Source: Nisaea acidiphila (GTDB lineage Bacteria > Pseudomonadota > Alphaproteobacteria > Thalassobaculales > Thalassobaculaceae). Taken from it: a stretch of 64,000 nt of DNA. Positions 9,454-20,100 of this stretch are shown here, one piece after another. The notes beneath the pieces were generated by a model, which was given only the letters and a program-made list of their open reading frames with translations, searched no databases and had not been told where the DNA came from. A program made the position numbers and the translations under genes. The stretch covers positions 682,001 to 746,000 of the forward strand of contig NZ_CP102480.1 of NCBI RefSeq assembly GCF_024662015.1, read 5' to 3'. How positions within the stretch are numbered: the stretch's first letter is position 1; every line of letters begins with the position of its first letter.

Positions 9454-9550
9454 AAAGGTGAGAATCAATCATTTGTTCTTTTCGCCTCGTGGTCCGATAT
9501 TCCTAACCAACAACGAGAGTTGGACACCCTGTCAAACGTGAGGATAAATC

Positions 9551-9826
9551 ATGCAAAACGCACTTTACCTGTTTCTGAACGGGGCCGGCGGCCTGACCCA
9601 TGATGTGACCGTCTGGAAGGAATTCGCCCGCCACCAGACCCGCGCGCCGCACCATGCCGAACCCGTCGACAACGCGCCCGGCAAATTCGCCGGCCTCGGC
9701 GATGCCGCCGAACAGCTCCGGCGCCTGTCCCGCAACGCGAAGCTGACCGCTCAGGAGGCTAAGCTGCTCTGCAACGCGCTGACGATCGTCGAAACGGAAG
9801 CGGGTGCGCGCCGCCAGCCTGCATGA
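9551..9826 (+). CDS. Small protein of unknown function (91 aa)
   Basis: Not recognised. The protein is soluble with no signal peptide or membrane segment. The central part is charged and rich in His and Arg (HQTRAPHHAEP), and the C-terminal half looks helical (LGDAAEQLRRLSRNAKLTAQEAKLLCNAL). GTGAGGA lies about 6 bases before ATG 9551, and a strong terminator follows the stop. Both support a real monocistronic gene. It is transcribed divergently from the LysR gene and could be a target of it. Confidence 0.7.
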   Translation: MQNALYLFLNGAGGLTHDVTVWKEFARHQTRAPHHAEPVDNAPGKFAGLGDAAEQLRRLSRNAKLTAQEAKLLCNALTIVETEAGARRQPA

Positions 9827-9850
9827 CCGGAAAGACAGTCTTCAAAATCG

Positions 9851-9886
9851 AAAAACGGGCCGTGCCTCTCGCACCGCCCGTTTTTT
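9851..9886. terminator. Bidirectional rho-independent terminator
   Basis: AAAAACGGGC at 9851-9860 pairs with GCCCGTTTTT at 9876-9885, with an inner GTGC/GCAC extension around a CTCTC loop. T-runs exist on both strands, so it can end the 91-aa gene and the convergent DUF2806-like gene. Confidence 0.9.
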
Positions 9887-9905
9887 CATCTCCGCTTCCG
9901 GGCAT

Positions 9906-10844
9906 TCAGCGCTTCAGAGTGCGCAGCTCGCAGAAGGGGGAATGCTTCGAGACGATGGTCTCGGACGTGCGCGACAGGATATCCGCCTGTGCCACCGTGT
10001 AGCCCTGGACCTCGACCAGCTTCACGATCTCCAGCAGATAATCCAGATCCGCCTCAACGCGCGAAAGACGCCCCGCCGCACGGGTCAGGGCCGTACCCGC
10101 CTCGCTCAGCCTGTAGCAGGGGAGAGTCAGATCCGCCCCCGGGTCGTCATGGCTGATCCTAACGACCTTGTCGGCATAAAGCAGATTGGTGGAGAAACAA
10201 TCCTGCTTTTGCGAAGAGAAGACCTTGCTGAGATCGCGGTTCGTCCGGAGCAGCCCGTATTCCTCGAGAAGCAGGATGCAGTCTCCCGTCAGTTCCCGCT
10301 CGCCGAAAAACTCGTCGGAAAGCCGGACGAGGAAATTATTGATCCGGAATTTCGCGAGGATCGCCACCCAACGGATCATGCTGCGGTTCAACATACTCAT
10401 CACCCGGAAGGTTACGGGCGGTACGCTGCCGCTTTCTTCCGCCTCAAGCACGAGAAGCGCCGCCCACATTTCCTGGCCGGCCCTGTCGCCGCAATCGGCC
10501 GCCGCTTCGATGAAGCGGACGCTCCAGTCCGGGTCCACATGCCCGTCCGGCTCGGCATTGTCCTTCAGCATAGTCATGGCGAGCGAGAAGATCGCCTCGA
10601 TATTCTTCTGCCGCCGCAGGTCCCGTTCATTGACGCGTGCCGCCGCCCGCTCCGCAAGTCCGTCCTCGTCACGGTCCACGCCGCCCCGCACCGCATCGAG
10701 CCAGAGTCGACCGCTCGCACCGAGGCCGTAGGCAAGCATTTCGCTGAATCGCAGGCATGCGGGATCGAAAGTCTGGGCATCCGGTTTTTTCGTCCGGCTT
10801 GCCGTCCGACGCGTGGCCGGCGTCTTGCGATCTGCTTCAGTCAT
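9906..10844 (-). CDS. DUF2806-like protein
   Basis: Function unknown, 312 residues, no signal peptide. RQKNIEAIFSLAMTML, then DWSVRFIEAAADCGDRAGQEMWAALLVLEAE, then a region about a serial loss of stability (VPPVTFRVMSMLNRS), resemble the DUF2806/TIGR03899 group by eye. The N-terminal 25 residues are basic and low complexity. ATG 10844 is preferred over an upstream GTG because GGAAGG lies about 9 bases before it. It begins 29 bases after tlyA and may be the last gene of the HDAC-xseB-ispA-dxs-tlyA run. The family assignment was made from memory and is weak. Confidence 0.6.
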   Translation of the reverse strand: MTEADRKTPATRRTASRTKKPDAQTFDPACLRFSEMLAYGLGASGRLWLDAVRGGVDRDEDGLAERAAARVNERDLRRQKNIEAIFSLAMTMLKDNAEPDGHVDPDWSVRFIEAAADCGDRAGQEMWAALLVLEAEESGSVPPVTFRVMSMLNRSMIRWVAILAKFRINNFLVRLSDEFFGERELTGDCILLLEEYGLLRTNRDLSKVFSSQKQDCFSTNLLYADKVVRISHDDPGADLTLPCYRLSEAGTALTRAAGRLSRVEADLDYLLEIVKLVEVQGYTVAQADILSRTSETIVSKHSPFCELRTLKR

Positions 10845-10873
10845 ACGCGGCGCCTTCCGTTGGAGCGCGAAGC

Positions 10874-11626
10874 CTAGCACGGTTTCCGCGCTGCAATTAA
10901 ATATTCCTGATTTCCGTCAGACCCGGAAATCAGAGCATCGGCAGTTCCGACGACGGTCCACTCTGCCTCTTGTTCCAGCCAGCCCACGATCCCGTCCAGC
11001 GCCTCGCGCCGGACCGCTTCGTCACGCACGATCCCCCCCTTACCGACACGCCCCGGCCCCACTTCGAATTGCGGCTTGACCAGAGCAACCAGTGTCGCGC
11101 CCTCGCTGGCACAGGCAAGCGCCGCCGGCAATGCCAGTTTCAGAGAAATGAAACTGACGTCGGAAACGATCAGGCCCACCGGCTCTCCAAGCTGCGCGGG
11201 CGTCAGATCCCGGATATTCAGATGCTCGTAGACTGTGACCCGGGGATCCTCCCTCAGACGCCGGACCAACTGGCCGTGACCGACATCGACGGCATGAACC
11301 CGCGCGGCACCGCGTGCGAGTAGAACGTCGGTAAAGCCGCCGGTGGAGGCACCGATATCGAGGCAGATCTGGCCGGCGGGATCGATCGAGAACAAGTCAA
11401 GGGCCCCAACCAGTTTCAAAGCAGCGCGCGAAGCCCAGCTGTGGGCCGTTTCGGCAAGAGCCAAGACTTGCTCAGGGGCGACCTTCGCCGCCGATTTGGT
11501 CACGACCACACCGTCGACGGTAACCTCGCCACTCTCGATCAGATGCCGCGCGCGGCTCCTGCTCTCCGTCAGACCACGGGCGACGAGCGCCAGATCGAGG
11601 CGTTCGGAAGGCGTTTCGGAGGGCAT
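10874..11626 (-). CDS. tlyA: TlyA family rRNA 2'-O-methyltransferase
   Basis: S4-domain FtsJ-like methyltransferase; TlyA enzymes 2'-O-methylate cytidines of 16S and 23S rRNA. Residues 1-65 form the S4 RNA-binding domain (RLDLALVARGLTESRSRARHLI). The SAM motif is DIGASTGGFTD (90-100), followed by AVDVGHGQL and IVSDVSFISLKLALP. ALVKPQFEVG carries the conserved lysine motif. The 250-residue length fits. It starts 5 bases after dxs, as in many alphaproteobacteria. Confidence 0.94.
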   Translation of the reverse strand: MPSETPSERLDLALVARGLTESRSRARHLIESGEVTVDGVVVTKSAAKVAPEQVLALAETAHSWASRAALKLVGALDLFSIDPAGQICLDIGASTGGFTDVLLARGAARVHAVDVGHGQLVRRLREDPRVTVYEHLNIRDLTPAQLGEPVGLIVSDVSFISLKLALPAALACASEGATLVALVKPQFEVGPGRVGKGGIVRDEAVRREALDGIVGWLEQEAEWTVVGTADALISGSDGNQEYLIAARKPC

Positions 11627-11631
11627 GGGCG

Positions 11632-13551
11632 TCAGGCGCGGGCGGGAGCGGAAGCCTCGTCGACGCCGAACGCGGCCAGGACCGTGCCGACGATCCCCGC
11701 GGCATCGAGGCCGGCCTCGTGATACTGCCTGTCAGGCGCGTCGTGGTCGATAAAGCGGTCCGGCAGCACCAGCGGACGCACCTTGAGACCGGAGTCGAGC
11801 AGACCTTCCTCGGCGAGCGCGTGCATCACTTGGGTGGCAAAGCCACCGATGCTGCCTTCCTCGACGGTAACGAGCATTTCATGCTCCGCTGCGAGCCGGC
11901 GCAGCAGATCCCGGTCGAGCGGCTTGGCGAAGCGGGCATCGGCAACGGTCGCGGAAAGACCGCGCGCCGCCAGGTCGTCCGCCGCCGCCAGACATTCCTG
12001 CAAACGGCAGCCGAGGGACAGTAGCGCGACCTTGGAACCCTCGCGGACGACACGCCCCTTGCCGATTTCCAGCACGTCGCCGCGTGCGGGCAACTCGACA
12101 CCGACACCCTCGCCCCGCGGATAGCGGAAGGCGCTCGGCCGGTCGTCGATCGCCGCAGCAGTAGCGACCATGTGCACGAGTTCCGCCTCGTCAGACGGAG
12201 CCATGATGACGAAGTCCGGCAGGCAGCCGAGATAGGCAAGGTCGTAGGCCCCCGCATGTGTCGCCCCGTCGGCACCGACGAGGCCCGCGCGATCGATGGC
12301 GAAACGCACCGGCAGCTTCTGGATCGCGACGTCGTGGACGACCTGGTCGTAGCCGCGCTGCAGGAAGGTCGAGTAGATCGCGGTGAAGGGCTTCATCCCC
12401 TCGCAGGCCATGCCGGCGGCGAAGGTCACGGCATGCTGCTCGGCGATGCCGACGTCAAAGCTGCGCTCCGGGAACGCCTTCGCGAACCTGTCAAGACCGG
12501 TGCCGGACGGCATCGCTGCGGTGACCGCGACAATGCTCCTGTCCTCCTCCGCCTCGCGGATCAGCGCGCCGGCGAAAACCGAGGTATAGCTCGGCGCGTT
12601 GGAAACCGGCTTTTTCACCTCGCCGGTGACGACATCGAATTTCGGCACCGCGTGGTATTTGTCCGCCGCCGGCTGGCCGAAGGGATGGCCCCTGCCCTTC
12701 TCGGTCACGACGTGGAGCAGCACCGGGCGGTCCCGATCCATGTCGCGCACATTGCGCAGGACCGGCAGGAGGTGGTCGAGATTGTGCCCGTCAACGGGGC
12801 CGACATAATAGAACCCAAGCTCCTCGAAGAGGGTCCCGCCTGTCACCATACCGCGCGCGAACTCCTCCGCCCGGCGCGCGGTCTCCTCCACCGGCTTCGG
12901 CAGGTTCTGCGCGATCTGCTTGGCGAAATCCCGGAAGCTCCGGAACGGCTTGGAAGAGATCAGCTGCGAGAGATGGGCGCTGAGCGCACCGACCGGCGGC
13001 GCGATCGACATGTCGTTGTCGTTCAGGATGACGATCATGCGATTGCGCAATGCACCAGCATTGTTCATCGCCTCGTAGGCCATGCCGGCGCTCATCGCGC
13101 CGTCGCCGATCACCGCGACGACGTTGAAGTCCTCGCCTTTGAGATCGCGCGCGACCGCCATGCCGAGGCCGGCGGAGATCGAGGTCGAGCTGTGCGCCGC
13201 GCCGAACGGGTCGTACTCGCTCTCCGACCGCCGGGTGAAGCCGGAGAGGCCGCCGCCCTGGCGCAGGGTGCGGATGCGATCACGGCGACCGGTCAGGATC
13301 TTGTGCGGATAAGCCTGATGGCCGACATCCCAGATCACCTTGTCGCGCGGCGTCTCGAAAACGTTGTGGATCGCCACCGTCAGCTCGACGACGCCGAGTC
13401 CGGCGCCTAGATGGCCGCCCGTGACGGCGACCGCGTCGATGGTTTCGCGGCGCAGGTCTTCGGCCAGCTGCTTCAGCTGGGCGTCGGAGAAAGATCGCAT
13501 GTCGGCGGGAACGTCGACACGGTCCAGAAGCGGTGTTCTGCGGTCAGGCAT
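11632..13551 (-). CDS. dxs: 1-deoxy-D-xylulose-5-phosphate synthase
   Basis: Thiamine-diphosphate-dependent condensation of pyruvate and glyceraldehyde 3-phosphate, the first step of the MEP isoprenoid pathway. [35 protein letters not shown] (TPP/Mg site) and the transketolase motif [15 protein letters not shown] are intact, and about 639 residues is full length. ATG 13551 is chosen over a TTG two codons upstream. It lies 20 bases downstream of ispA, whose product uses the isoprenoid units made by this pathway. Confidence 0.97.
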   Translation of the reverse strand: MPDRRTPLLDRVDVPADMRSFSDAQLKQLAEDLRRETIDAVAVTGGHLGAGLGVVELTVAIHNVFETPRDKVIWDVGHQAYPHKILTGRRDRIRTLRQGGGLSGFTRRSESEYDPFGAAHSSTSISAGLGMAVARDLKGEDFNVVAVIGDGAMSAGMAYEAMNNAGALRNRMIVILNDNDMSIAPPVGALSAHLSQLISSKPFRSFRDFAKQIAQNLPKPVEETARRAEEFARGMVTGGTLFEELGFYYVGPVDGHNLDHLLPVLRNVRDMDRDRPVLLHVVTEKGRGHPFGQPAADKYHAVPKFDVVTGEVKKPVSNAPSYTSVFAGALIREAEEDRSIVAVTAAMPSGTGLDRFAKAFPERSFDVGIAEQHAVTFAAGMACEGMKPFTAIYSTFLQRGYDQVVHDVAIQKLPVRFAIDRAGLVGADGATHAGAYDLAYLGCLPDFVIMAPSDEAELVHMVATAAAIDDRPSAFRYPRGEGVGVELPARGDVLEIGKGRVVREGSKVALLSLGCRLQECLAAADDLAARGLSATVADARFAKPLDRDLLRRLAAEHEMLVTVEEGSIGGFATQVMHALAEEGLLDSGLKVRPLVLPDRFIDHDAPDRQYHEAGLDAAGIVGTVLAAFGVDEASAPARA

Positions 13552-13571
13552 ATCCAAATCAGCGCGCTGGC

Positions 13572-14459
13572 TTAATGGGTGCGATCAACGACATAAGCGG
13601 CGACCTGCTTCAGAAGGTCTGCCCGTTCGCCGAATAAATCAAGGGCACGGGCCGCCTGATCGGCCAGCAGCTTCGCCTGGGAACGTGCCCGCTCCGGACC
13701 GAGAATGGAGACGAAGGTGGACTTTCCGGCCGCGACGTCCTGTCCCACCGGCTTGCCCGTGGTGTTCGAATCGCCCTCGAAATCCAGCAGATCGTCGGCG
13801 ATCTGGAAAGCGAGACCGAGCTCCTGCGCGAAGGAATGCAGCGCATGGGTATGACGCTTTGAGCCATGCCCCATGATCGCGCCGGACGTCGCCGCAAACG
13901 CGAAGATCTCGCCGGTCTTCATGCGCTGGAGGCGGGTGATCGCTCCGATATCGATCTCCTTCTCCTCCGCCAGCAGATCGATCATCTGGCCGCCGACCAT
14001 TCCGGTGCCGCCCGCCGCCCGGGCGAGCCCGGCGACGAGCTGCGCCCGGACCCATGCGTCCGAACTCGTCTCCTCCGCCGACAGCACCTCGAAGGCCAGC
14101 GCCTGTAGCGCGTCGCCGGCGAGGATGGCGGTCGCCTCGTCGAATTTCTTGTGACAGCTCGGCCGCCCGCGGCGCAGGTCGCTGTCATCCATCGCCGGCA
14201 GATCGTCGTGGATCAACGAATAGCAATGCATGAATTCGAGCGCCGCCCCGACGCGGTAGGCGCAACGCGGGTCGACGGCGAACAGCTTGCAGGATTCGAC
14301 GACGATGAAAGGCCGCAGACGCTTGCCGCCACCGAGACAGGAATAGCGCATGGCCTCGAAAAGGCGCGCCTCGGCATCGTCGGCCTCCGGCAGCAGGAAC
14401 TCCATCACGCGCTCGACTTCGCGGGCGCAGCTCGCGATCGCGTCTTTAAGCTCGGTCAT
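13572..14459 (-). CDS. ispA: Farnesyl/geranyl diphosphate synthase
   Basis: Short-chain trans-prenyltransferase that elongates DMAPP/GPP with IPP. The first Asp-rich motif DDLPAMD (85-91), with its two-residue insertion typical of bacterial FPP synthases, and the second DDLLD (222-226) are intact. GGGKRLRP (43-50) and [14 protein letters not shown] are also conserved. 295 residues is normal. Gene order xseB-ispA-dxs matches the common proteobacterial operon. Confidence 0.95.
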   Translation of the reverse strand: MTELKDAIASCAREVERVMEFLLPEADDAEARLFEAMRYSCLGGGKRLRPFIVVESCKLFAVDPRCAYRVGAALEFMHCYSLIHDDLPAMDDSDLRRGRPSCHKKFDEATAILAGDALQALAFEVLSAEETSSDAWVRAQLVAGLARAAGGTGMVGGQMIDLLAEEKEIDIGAITRLQRMKTGEIFAFAATSGAIMGHGSKRHTHALHSFAQELGLAFQIADDLLDFEGDSNTTGKPVGQDVAAGKSTFVSILGPERARSQAKLLADQAARALDLFGERADLLKQVAAYVVDRTH

Positions 14460-14500
14460 GTCCGATATCGATCCTGCTCAGTGTCGATGGGAAAAGCGGG

Positions 14501-14749
14501 TCAGGCCTCGAACGGCTCGGCGGAAACCGCCCCCTCGCCGTCGGGACGCCGGATCTTTTCAACCTTCATGCGCGCTTCGTCCAGCTTCTTCTGACAATGC
14601 GCCTTCAGTTCCGCCCCGCGCGCATAGGCGTTGATGGCGTCGTCGAGCGTTCCGTTTCCGGATTCAAGCTTGCCGACGATCTCCTCGAGCTGCGCCAGCG
14701 CTTCCTCGAAGCTGAGAGCGCCGATTTCGGCGGATATGTTTTCGCTCAC
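14501..14749 (-). CDS. xseB: Exodeoxyribonuclease VII small subunit
   Basis: Small helical subunit of exonuclease VII, which degrades single-stranded DNA. LSFEEALAQLEEIVGKLESG, then NGTLDDAINAYARGAELKAHCQKKLDEARMKVEKI are typical for the family. The start is set at GTG 14749, 6 bases after GAGGAG. ATG 14755 directly abuts that site, so it is a worse candidate, and ATG 14779 has no clear site. The large subunit xseA is not in the window. Confidence 0.92.
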   Translation of the reverse strand: MSENISAEIGALSFEEALAQLEEIVGKLESGNGTLDDAINAYARGAELKAHCQKKLDEARMKVEKIRRPDGEGAVSAEPFEA

Positions 14750-14828
14750 ATGCATCTCCTCGGGACCATGCCAGACCATAATTCCCGCCCGGCTGAGAGA
14801 CAAGTCCGGGCGGGCGAAAGCGCCTGCC

Positions 14829-15758
14829 TCAGGACGCTTTCATCAGCGTGCGGACATGCGCCGCCGTCGACTGCGCCAGCGCCTCCAGGTCGTAACCGCC
14901 CTCAAGCACGGAAACGATCTTGCCGTCACAGACAAGATCGGCAACGCGCATCAGCTCTTCGGTAACCCAGGCGAAATCCTCTTCGGTGAGGCAGAGCGAC
15001 GCCAGCGGATCGTCGATATGAGCGTCGAACCCGGCCGAAATCATCAGCAGCTCCGGATGGAACTCGATCAGCTTCGGAGAGATGATCTCCGAGATCGCCG
15101 CCCGGAACTCCTCGCTACCGGCCATCGGCGGCAGCGGTACATTGACGATATTGCCGACGCCGCGTTCGTTGGCCTTGCCGGTTCCGGGAAAGAGCGGCGT
15201 CTGATGGGTCGATGCATAGAAGACACCACCGTCGGCCTCGAAGATCGCCTGGGTGCCGTTGCCGTGATGCACGTCGAAATCGACGATCGCGACCCGCCGC
15301 AGGCCGTGCGCGGCGCGGGCATGGTCGGCCCCGACAGCGATCTGGTTGAAAAAGCAGAACCCCATCGGCGTACGCGGCTCGGCATGGTGTCCCGGCGGAC
15401 GCATGGCGCAAAAAGCGTTCTTCGCCGCGCCGCCGAGCACCGCATCGACAGCGGCGCACACCGCCCCGGACCCGCGCAGGATCGCATCGCCGGTCCCGGG
15501 CGTCATCACGGTGTCGCCGTCGAGATGCCGCTCGCCGCTCTCCGGAACCGCGGCAAGGATCGACTCGACATAATCCTGCGGATGGGCGCGCGCGATTTGC
15601 TCGACCGTCGCTTTCGGTGCCTCGCGCCGGTCCAGGCTCGAAAACTCATCGGCGGAAAGCGCGTTCAGGATCGACTTCAAGCGCGCCGGATGCTCGGGAT
15701 GCATCCGCCCCGGGTCATGCCCGAAACAATCCGAATGGGTGTATAAGATCGTCCCCAC
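14829..15758 (-). CDS. Histone deacetylase family protein (class II-like)
   Basis: Zn-dependent deacetylase of the HDAC/acetylpolyamine amidohydrolase superfamily. Active-site RPPGHHAEP (120-128), IVDFDVHHGNGTQ with ligands D162 and H164, and SAGFDAH with D245 are all present. The 309-residue length is that of the bacterial HDAH type. The start is GTG 15758, 6 bases after GGAGGGA. It precedes xseB-ispA-dxs on the same strand, a common alphaproteobacterial arrangement. The substrate may be acetylpolyamine, acetylated protein or another amide and is unknown. Confidence 0.93.
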   Translation of the reverse strand: MGTILYTHSDCFGHDPGRMHPEHPARLKSILNALSADEFSSLDRREAPKATVEQIARAHPQDYVESILAAVPESGERHLDGDTVMTPGTGDAILRGSGAVCAAVDAVLGGAAKNAFCAMRPPGHHAEPRTPMGFCFFNQIAVGADHARAAHGLRRVAIVDFDVHHGNGTQAIFEADGGVFYASTHQTPLFPGTGKANERGVGNIVNVPLPPMAGSEEFRAAISEIISPKLIEFHPELLMISAGFDAHIDDPLASLCLTEEDFAWVTEELMRVADLVCDGKIVSVLEGGYDLEALAQSTAAHVRTLMKAS

Positions 15759-16006
15759 GCCAGTCCCTCCCCAACATTTTATCTATTGCGGCGCCGCATT
15801 CTTCGCCTTCCCCGTTCTTAGCAAGAAGCGCGGACGACCTGCCAGAGTCATCTTGCCGCGCTGCGGCATGGCACCATCTTAGAATTGATTGCAGTCGGGA
15901 TCGGTGCCCGGCAAAATGGCGTTAATTTTGTTCGTCGCCCCGCTGCTCTCGACGCGCTTACCGCCACGGATCGTTTCACCAAATATTGTCGGAAGGCATG
16001 TGCTCA

Positions 16007-17128
16007 ATGTCGGCTGTCCTGATGTCACTGCGCTGCAATATTGTTCCAGCGCTCCTGCTGGCCATGATAGCCGCCGGTTCTCCGGCGAATGCACAGAGCA
16101 AGGCCAGCCCCGTCGAGGCGGACGAGGTGCGCGAGGAGCCGCTGACCCAGACCGCGCCGGCGACCGGCCGTTTCGTCGCCATCGAACTCGGTTCCGTCGC
16201 AACGCGGGTCTCAGAAAGGGTCGAAGCCGTCACGGTGCGTGCCGGGGACCGGGTCGAGAAAGGCGATATCCTCGCCCGCCTGTCCGATCGCCGGCTCCGG
16301 GCCGAACGGAGCCTCAGGGCAGCGGCGCTGAAAAAAGCCGACGCCCAACTTGAGCGCGCGCTCGCCAACAGGGCGAAGGCGGAGCAAGCTCTCGCCCGGA
16401 CCGAGCAGTTGCGTGGCTCGAACGCATTCCGCAAGAACGCCCTGGAAGATGCCCAACGGGATCTGGAAGCGGCGAGTGCAAGCTTCGCCGAAGGCGAGGC
16501 GGAGACCGCGCGCGCCAGGGCCGAGTTGGATCTGGCCGAGATCGCTCTCAGCGACGCGGCGATCCGGGCGCCCTATTCCGGCGTAATTCTCGCGCGGCAC
16601 GTGGTGGCCGGAGACCATGTCCAGATCGGCGAAGCGATCGTCACCATGATGAATGACGAGGCGCTCGAGATCGAAGCGGACGTCCCCGCAAATCGCCTCG
16701 CCGGACTCGCCCAGGGTGTTCTGGTGGAGGCCGAACTGCAAAACGGCCAACGCATCGAAGCAGCCGTCAGGGCCATCATTCCGGAAGAGAACCCCCGCAC
16801 CCGCACCCGCGCCGTGAGGTTCACGACAGACCTCCCGGACGATGCGGTCCACATTGCGGAGAACCAGGGCGTTACCGTCTTCATTCCGGTCGGAACCGTT
16901 CGTCAGGTGATCAGCGTCCACAAGGACGCGCTCCTCCTCGACCGGGCGAAACCACGTGTCTATGTCGTCCGGGACGGCAAGGTCGAACCGCGCACCATCG
17001 TGATCGGCGAATCCCTCGGCAACAGGTTTGAGGTGATTGAGGGCCTGGCCGCGGGAGATATGGTTGTCATCAAAGGCAATGAGCGCCTGCGTCCCGGGCA
17101 GCCTGTCGCCGTCCAGGTGAAGGGGTGA
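16007..17128 (+). CDS. RND efflux periplasmic adaptor (MFP/HlyD family)
   Basis: Membrane fusion protein linking an inner-membrane RND pump to an outer-membrane channel. A signal peptide (about 1-30, core IVPALLLAMIAAGSPANA) is followed by a biotinyl-lipoyl half (VRAGDRVEKGDILARLSDR), a coiled-coil hairpin rich in Ala, Glu and Arg, the second lipoyl half (RAPYSGVILARHVVAGDHVQ) and beta-barrel domains. ATG 16007 is chosen because GGAAGG lies 10 bases upstream. The RND pump gene starts 4 bases after its stop. No outer-membrane channel gene is adjacent. Confidence 0.93.
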   Translation: MSAVLMSLRCNIVPALLLAMIAAGSPANAQSKASPVEADEVREEPLTQTAPATGRFVAIELGSVATRVSERVEAVTVRAGDRVEKGDILARLSDRRLRAERSLRAAALKKADAQLERALANRAKAEQALARTEQLRGSNAFRKNALEDAQRDLEAASASFAEGEAETARARAELDLAEIALSDAAIRAPYSGVILARHVVAGDHVQIGEAIVTMMNDEALEIEADVPANRLAGLAQGVLVEAELQNGQRIEAAVRAIIPEENPRTRTRAVRFTTDLPDDAVHIAENQGVTVFIPVGTVRQVISVHKDALLLDRAKPRVYVVRDGKVEPRTIVIGESLGNRFEVIEGLAAGDMVVIKGNERLRPGQPVAVQVKG

Positions 17129-17132
17129 CGTC

Positions 17133-20100
17133 ATGGACGGCCTGATCCGCGCCTCCATCGAGCGTCCCGTCGCCGTCATCGCCGTCGTCCTGATGGTCGT
17201 GATGTTCGGCATCGTCGCACTGGTGAATATCCCGATCCAGCTGGCACCGGACGTCAACCGTCCGGTCATCACAATCACAACGAACTGGGGAGGTGCCGCC
17301 CCGGCGGAGATCGAGCGGGAGATCATCAACCGGCAGGAAGACGAACTCCGCGGCCTGGAAGGATTGGAGTCCATGATTTCGCGCGCGGAAGACGGGCGCG
17401 GCCGGATCGAGCTCGAATTCACGCCCGGCAACGACATGGACAAGGCGCTTCTGCTGGTCGCCAACCGGCTCGACCGGGTCGGCGGCTATCCCGACGAAGC
17501 CGATGAGCCGACCTTCCAAACCTCCGGCTCCGAGGACAACGCAATCGCCTGGGCCGTCATCCTCCGGAACGACGGGAACGACACGCCGATCCACACTTTC
17601 GGCGATTTCGCGGAAGACTACGTAAAGTCCCGGATCGAGCGCATCCCGGGGATCGGCGAGGCCCGTGTCTATGGCGGGGCCGAGCGCGAGATGCAGGTCA
17701 TCGTAGACCCACAGCTGCTAGCGCAATATCAGCTCACCATCCCGGACGTGCTGCAGTCTCTGCGCGAGGCCAACGCTTCAATCTCCGCAGGCGCTGTCGA
17801 GGAAGGCAAGCGCCGCTATGTCGTTCGCACAGAAGGCGATTTCGAAACGATGGAGGATGTGCACCGCGTCGTGCTCCGCTCCGTCGAGGACCCGATGACA
17901 GGGCGCGTCGCCCGGGTCACGGTCGCGGACGTCGCGGACGTCCAGATGGGCTACAAGGAGCCGGTGGCGCGGATCCGGCAGTTCGGCGTACCGGCGCTCG
18001 CCGTCCCGATGTACCGGGAGACCGGCGCCAACGTCATCGAAGTCATGGAGGAGGTGCGCGCAACCTTGCAGGAGCTGAATGACGGCGTCCTCGCAAGTCG
18101 CAGCCTCCGCATCCTGCAAGTCTACGACGAAACCACCTATATCGATTCCGCGATCGAGCTGGTGCGCCAGAACATCTGGGTCGGCGGCATGCTCGCCGCG
18201 CTGGTGCTTTACATTTTCTTGCGCAGCGGCAGCGCAACCCTTGTTGTCAGCCTCGCGATCCCGGTCTCGGTCATAGGCTCCTTCGTCGCCATGGCCGCAC
18301 TCGGGCGCTCCATCAACGTAATCTCGCTTGCCGGTTTCGCCTTTGCCGTCGGCATGGTGGTAGACGCCGCTATCGTGGTGCTGGAGAACATCTTCCGGCT
18401 GCGCCAGAACGGCTTCGACCAACGCGAGGCCTCGTATCTCGGCGCGCAGCAGGTCTGGGGCGCCGTTCTCGTCTCCTCGCTCACCACCGTGATGGTCTTC
18501 ATCCCGATCCTCGTCATGGAACTCGAAGTCGGCCAGCTTTTCCGGGATATCGCCGTTGCCATATCGGTCGCGGTCTGCCTTTCCCTCCTGGTCTCCGCGA
18601 CGGTCGTTCCCGCGCTGGCGAGCCGCCTGCTCAAGAAAGACGTGGCGGAGATTTCAGCCTCCCGGCGGATTCCGCTGATCGACGGCTTCGCCAGCTTTTT
18701 CGTTGATGTGGCGCTGCGCCAGACCAGAGCCGTGGTGCGGAACCGGATGTTCGCCATTGCGGTCATCGCGGGCATGACCGGTGGGGGTGTGGCTGTGACC
18801 TGGGCCATGCTTCCCGAGCTCGACTACCTTCCGGACGGCAACCGGAATCTCGTGATCGGCTTCGTGCAGCCGCCACCGGGCTACAATCTCGACACCATGG
18901 CCGGTATCGCCGAAAAACTGGAGAACGCGACCAAGCCGCTCTGGGATTTCGAAGAGACACGGACCAACGCGGAAGACGGCACGCCGATGCTCTCCCGCTT
19001 CTTCTTCGTCGCCTTCCGGGCCAACGTGATCGTCGGCGCCGCCGCGGTCGACCCGCTGCAGGCAAAGGGACTGATCCCGGTCCTGCGCCGCTCCCTTTTC
19101 TCGGAACCGGGCACTTTCGGGTTCTTCCGGCAGACTTCCCTTTTCGGCCGGGGCATCGGCGGAACCAGCGCAATCGACCTCGACATCTCAGGTGGCGAAC
19201 TCGAAGAACTGTCCGAGGTGGCGCAAACAACATTCCTGAGGGTCAACCAGGCATTCCCGAGAGAGAGCGGTACACAGATCCGGCCACAGCCGTCTCTCTC
19301 TCTCGGCGCACCGGAAGTGCGGGTTCTGCCGGACCGCACCCTGCTCGCCGACAACGGCGTCACCGCCCGTAATCTCGGCGTCACCGTGGATGCTTACAAT
19401 GACGGGGTCAGGGTCGCGGAGATCACCGTGCAGGGCGACCGAATTGACCTCACCCTGCAGGGACCGGACAAGCATATCCTGGAAACTCAGGGGGTACGCG
19501 ACCTCCCGGTCGTCACCAGCGAAGGCAAGATCGTCCCGGCGGGTTCGCTCGCCGACGTCATCGTCACGACGGGCCCGACAGAAATCCGCCATGTCGAGCG
19601 GTTGCGCACGATTACACTCGTCGTCTCGCCGCCGTCCGGAATGCCCCTTGAAGCTGCGCTCAACAAGATGCGCGACGAGGTCATCGCACCGATGCGGGAG
19701 GAAGGACTACCGCCCGGCGTCAACATTCGTATGTCCGGCACCGCCGACAAGCTGGCACAGACCTGGAATGAGATGGTGCTCGATCTCGTTATGGCCCTCG
19801 TCATTGTCTATTTGGTCATGGCGGTGCTGTTCGAGAGCTTTTTCTATCCGCTCGTGATCATTTTCTCGGTCCCGCTCGCGACCGCAGGCGGCGTGGTCGG
19901 CCTCGCCTCCCTCAATCTCTTCACACGCCAGAATCTCGACATGCTGACGCTGCTCGGGTTTGTCATCCTGATCGGTATCGTGGTGAACAACGCGATCCTG
20001 CTGGTGCATCAGACCTTGCATCATATCCGGGAAGACCGGATGGATCCCGGTGCCGCGATCATAGAAGCGACGCGAAACCGGATCAGGCCGATCTTCATGT

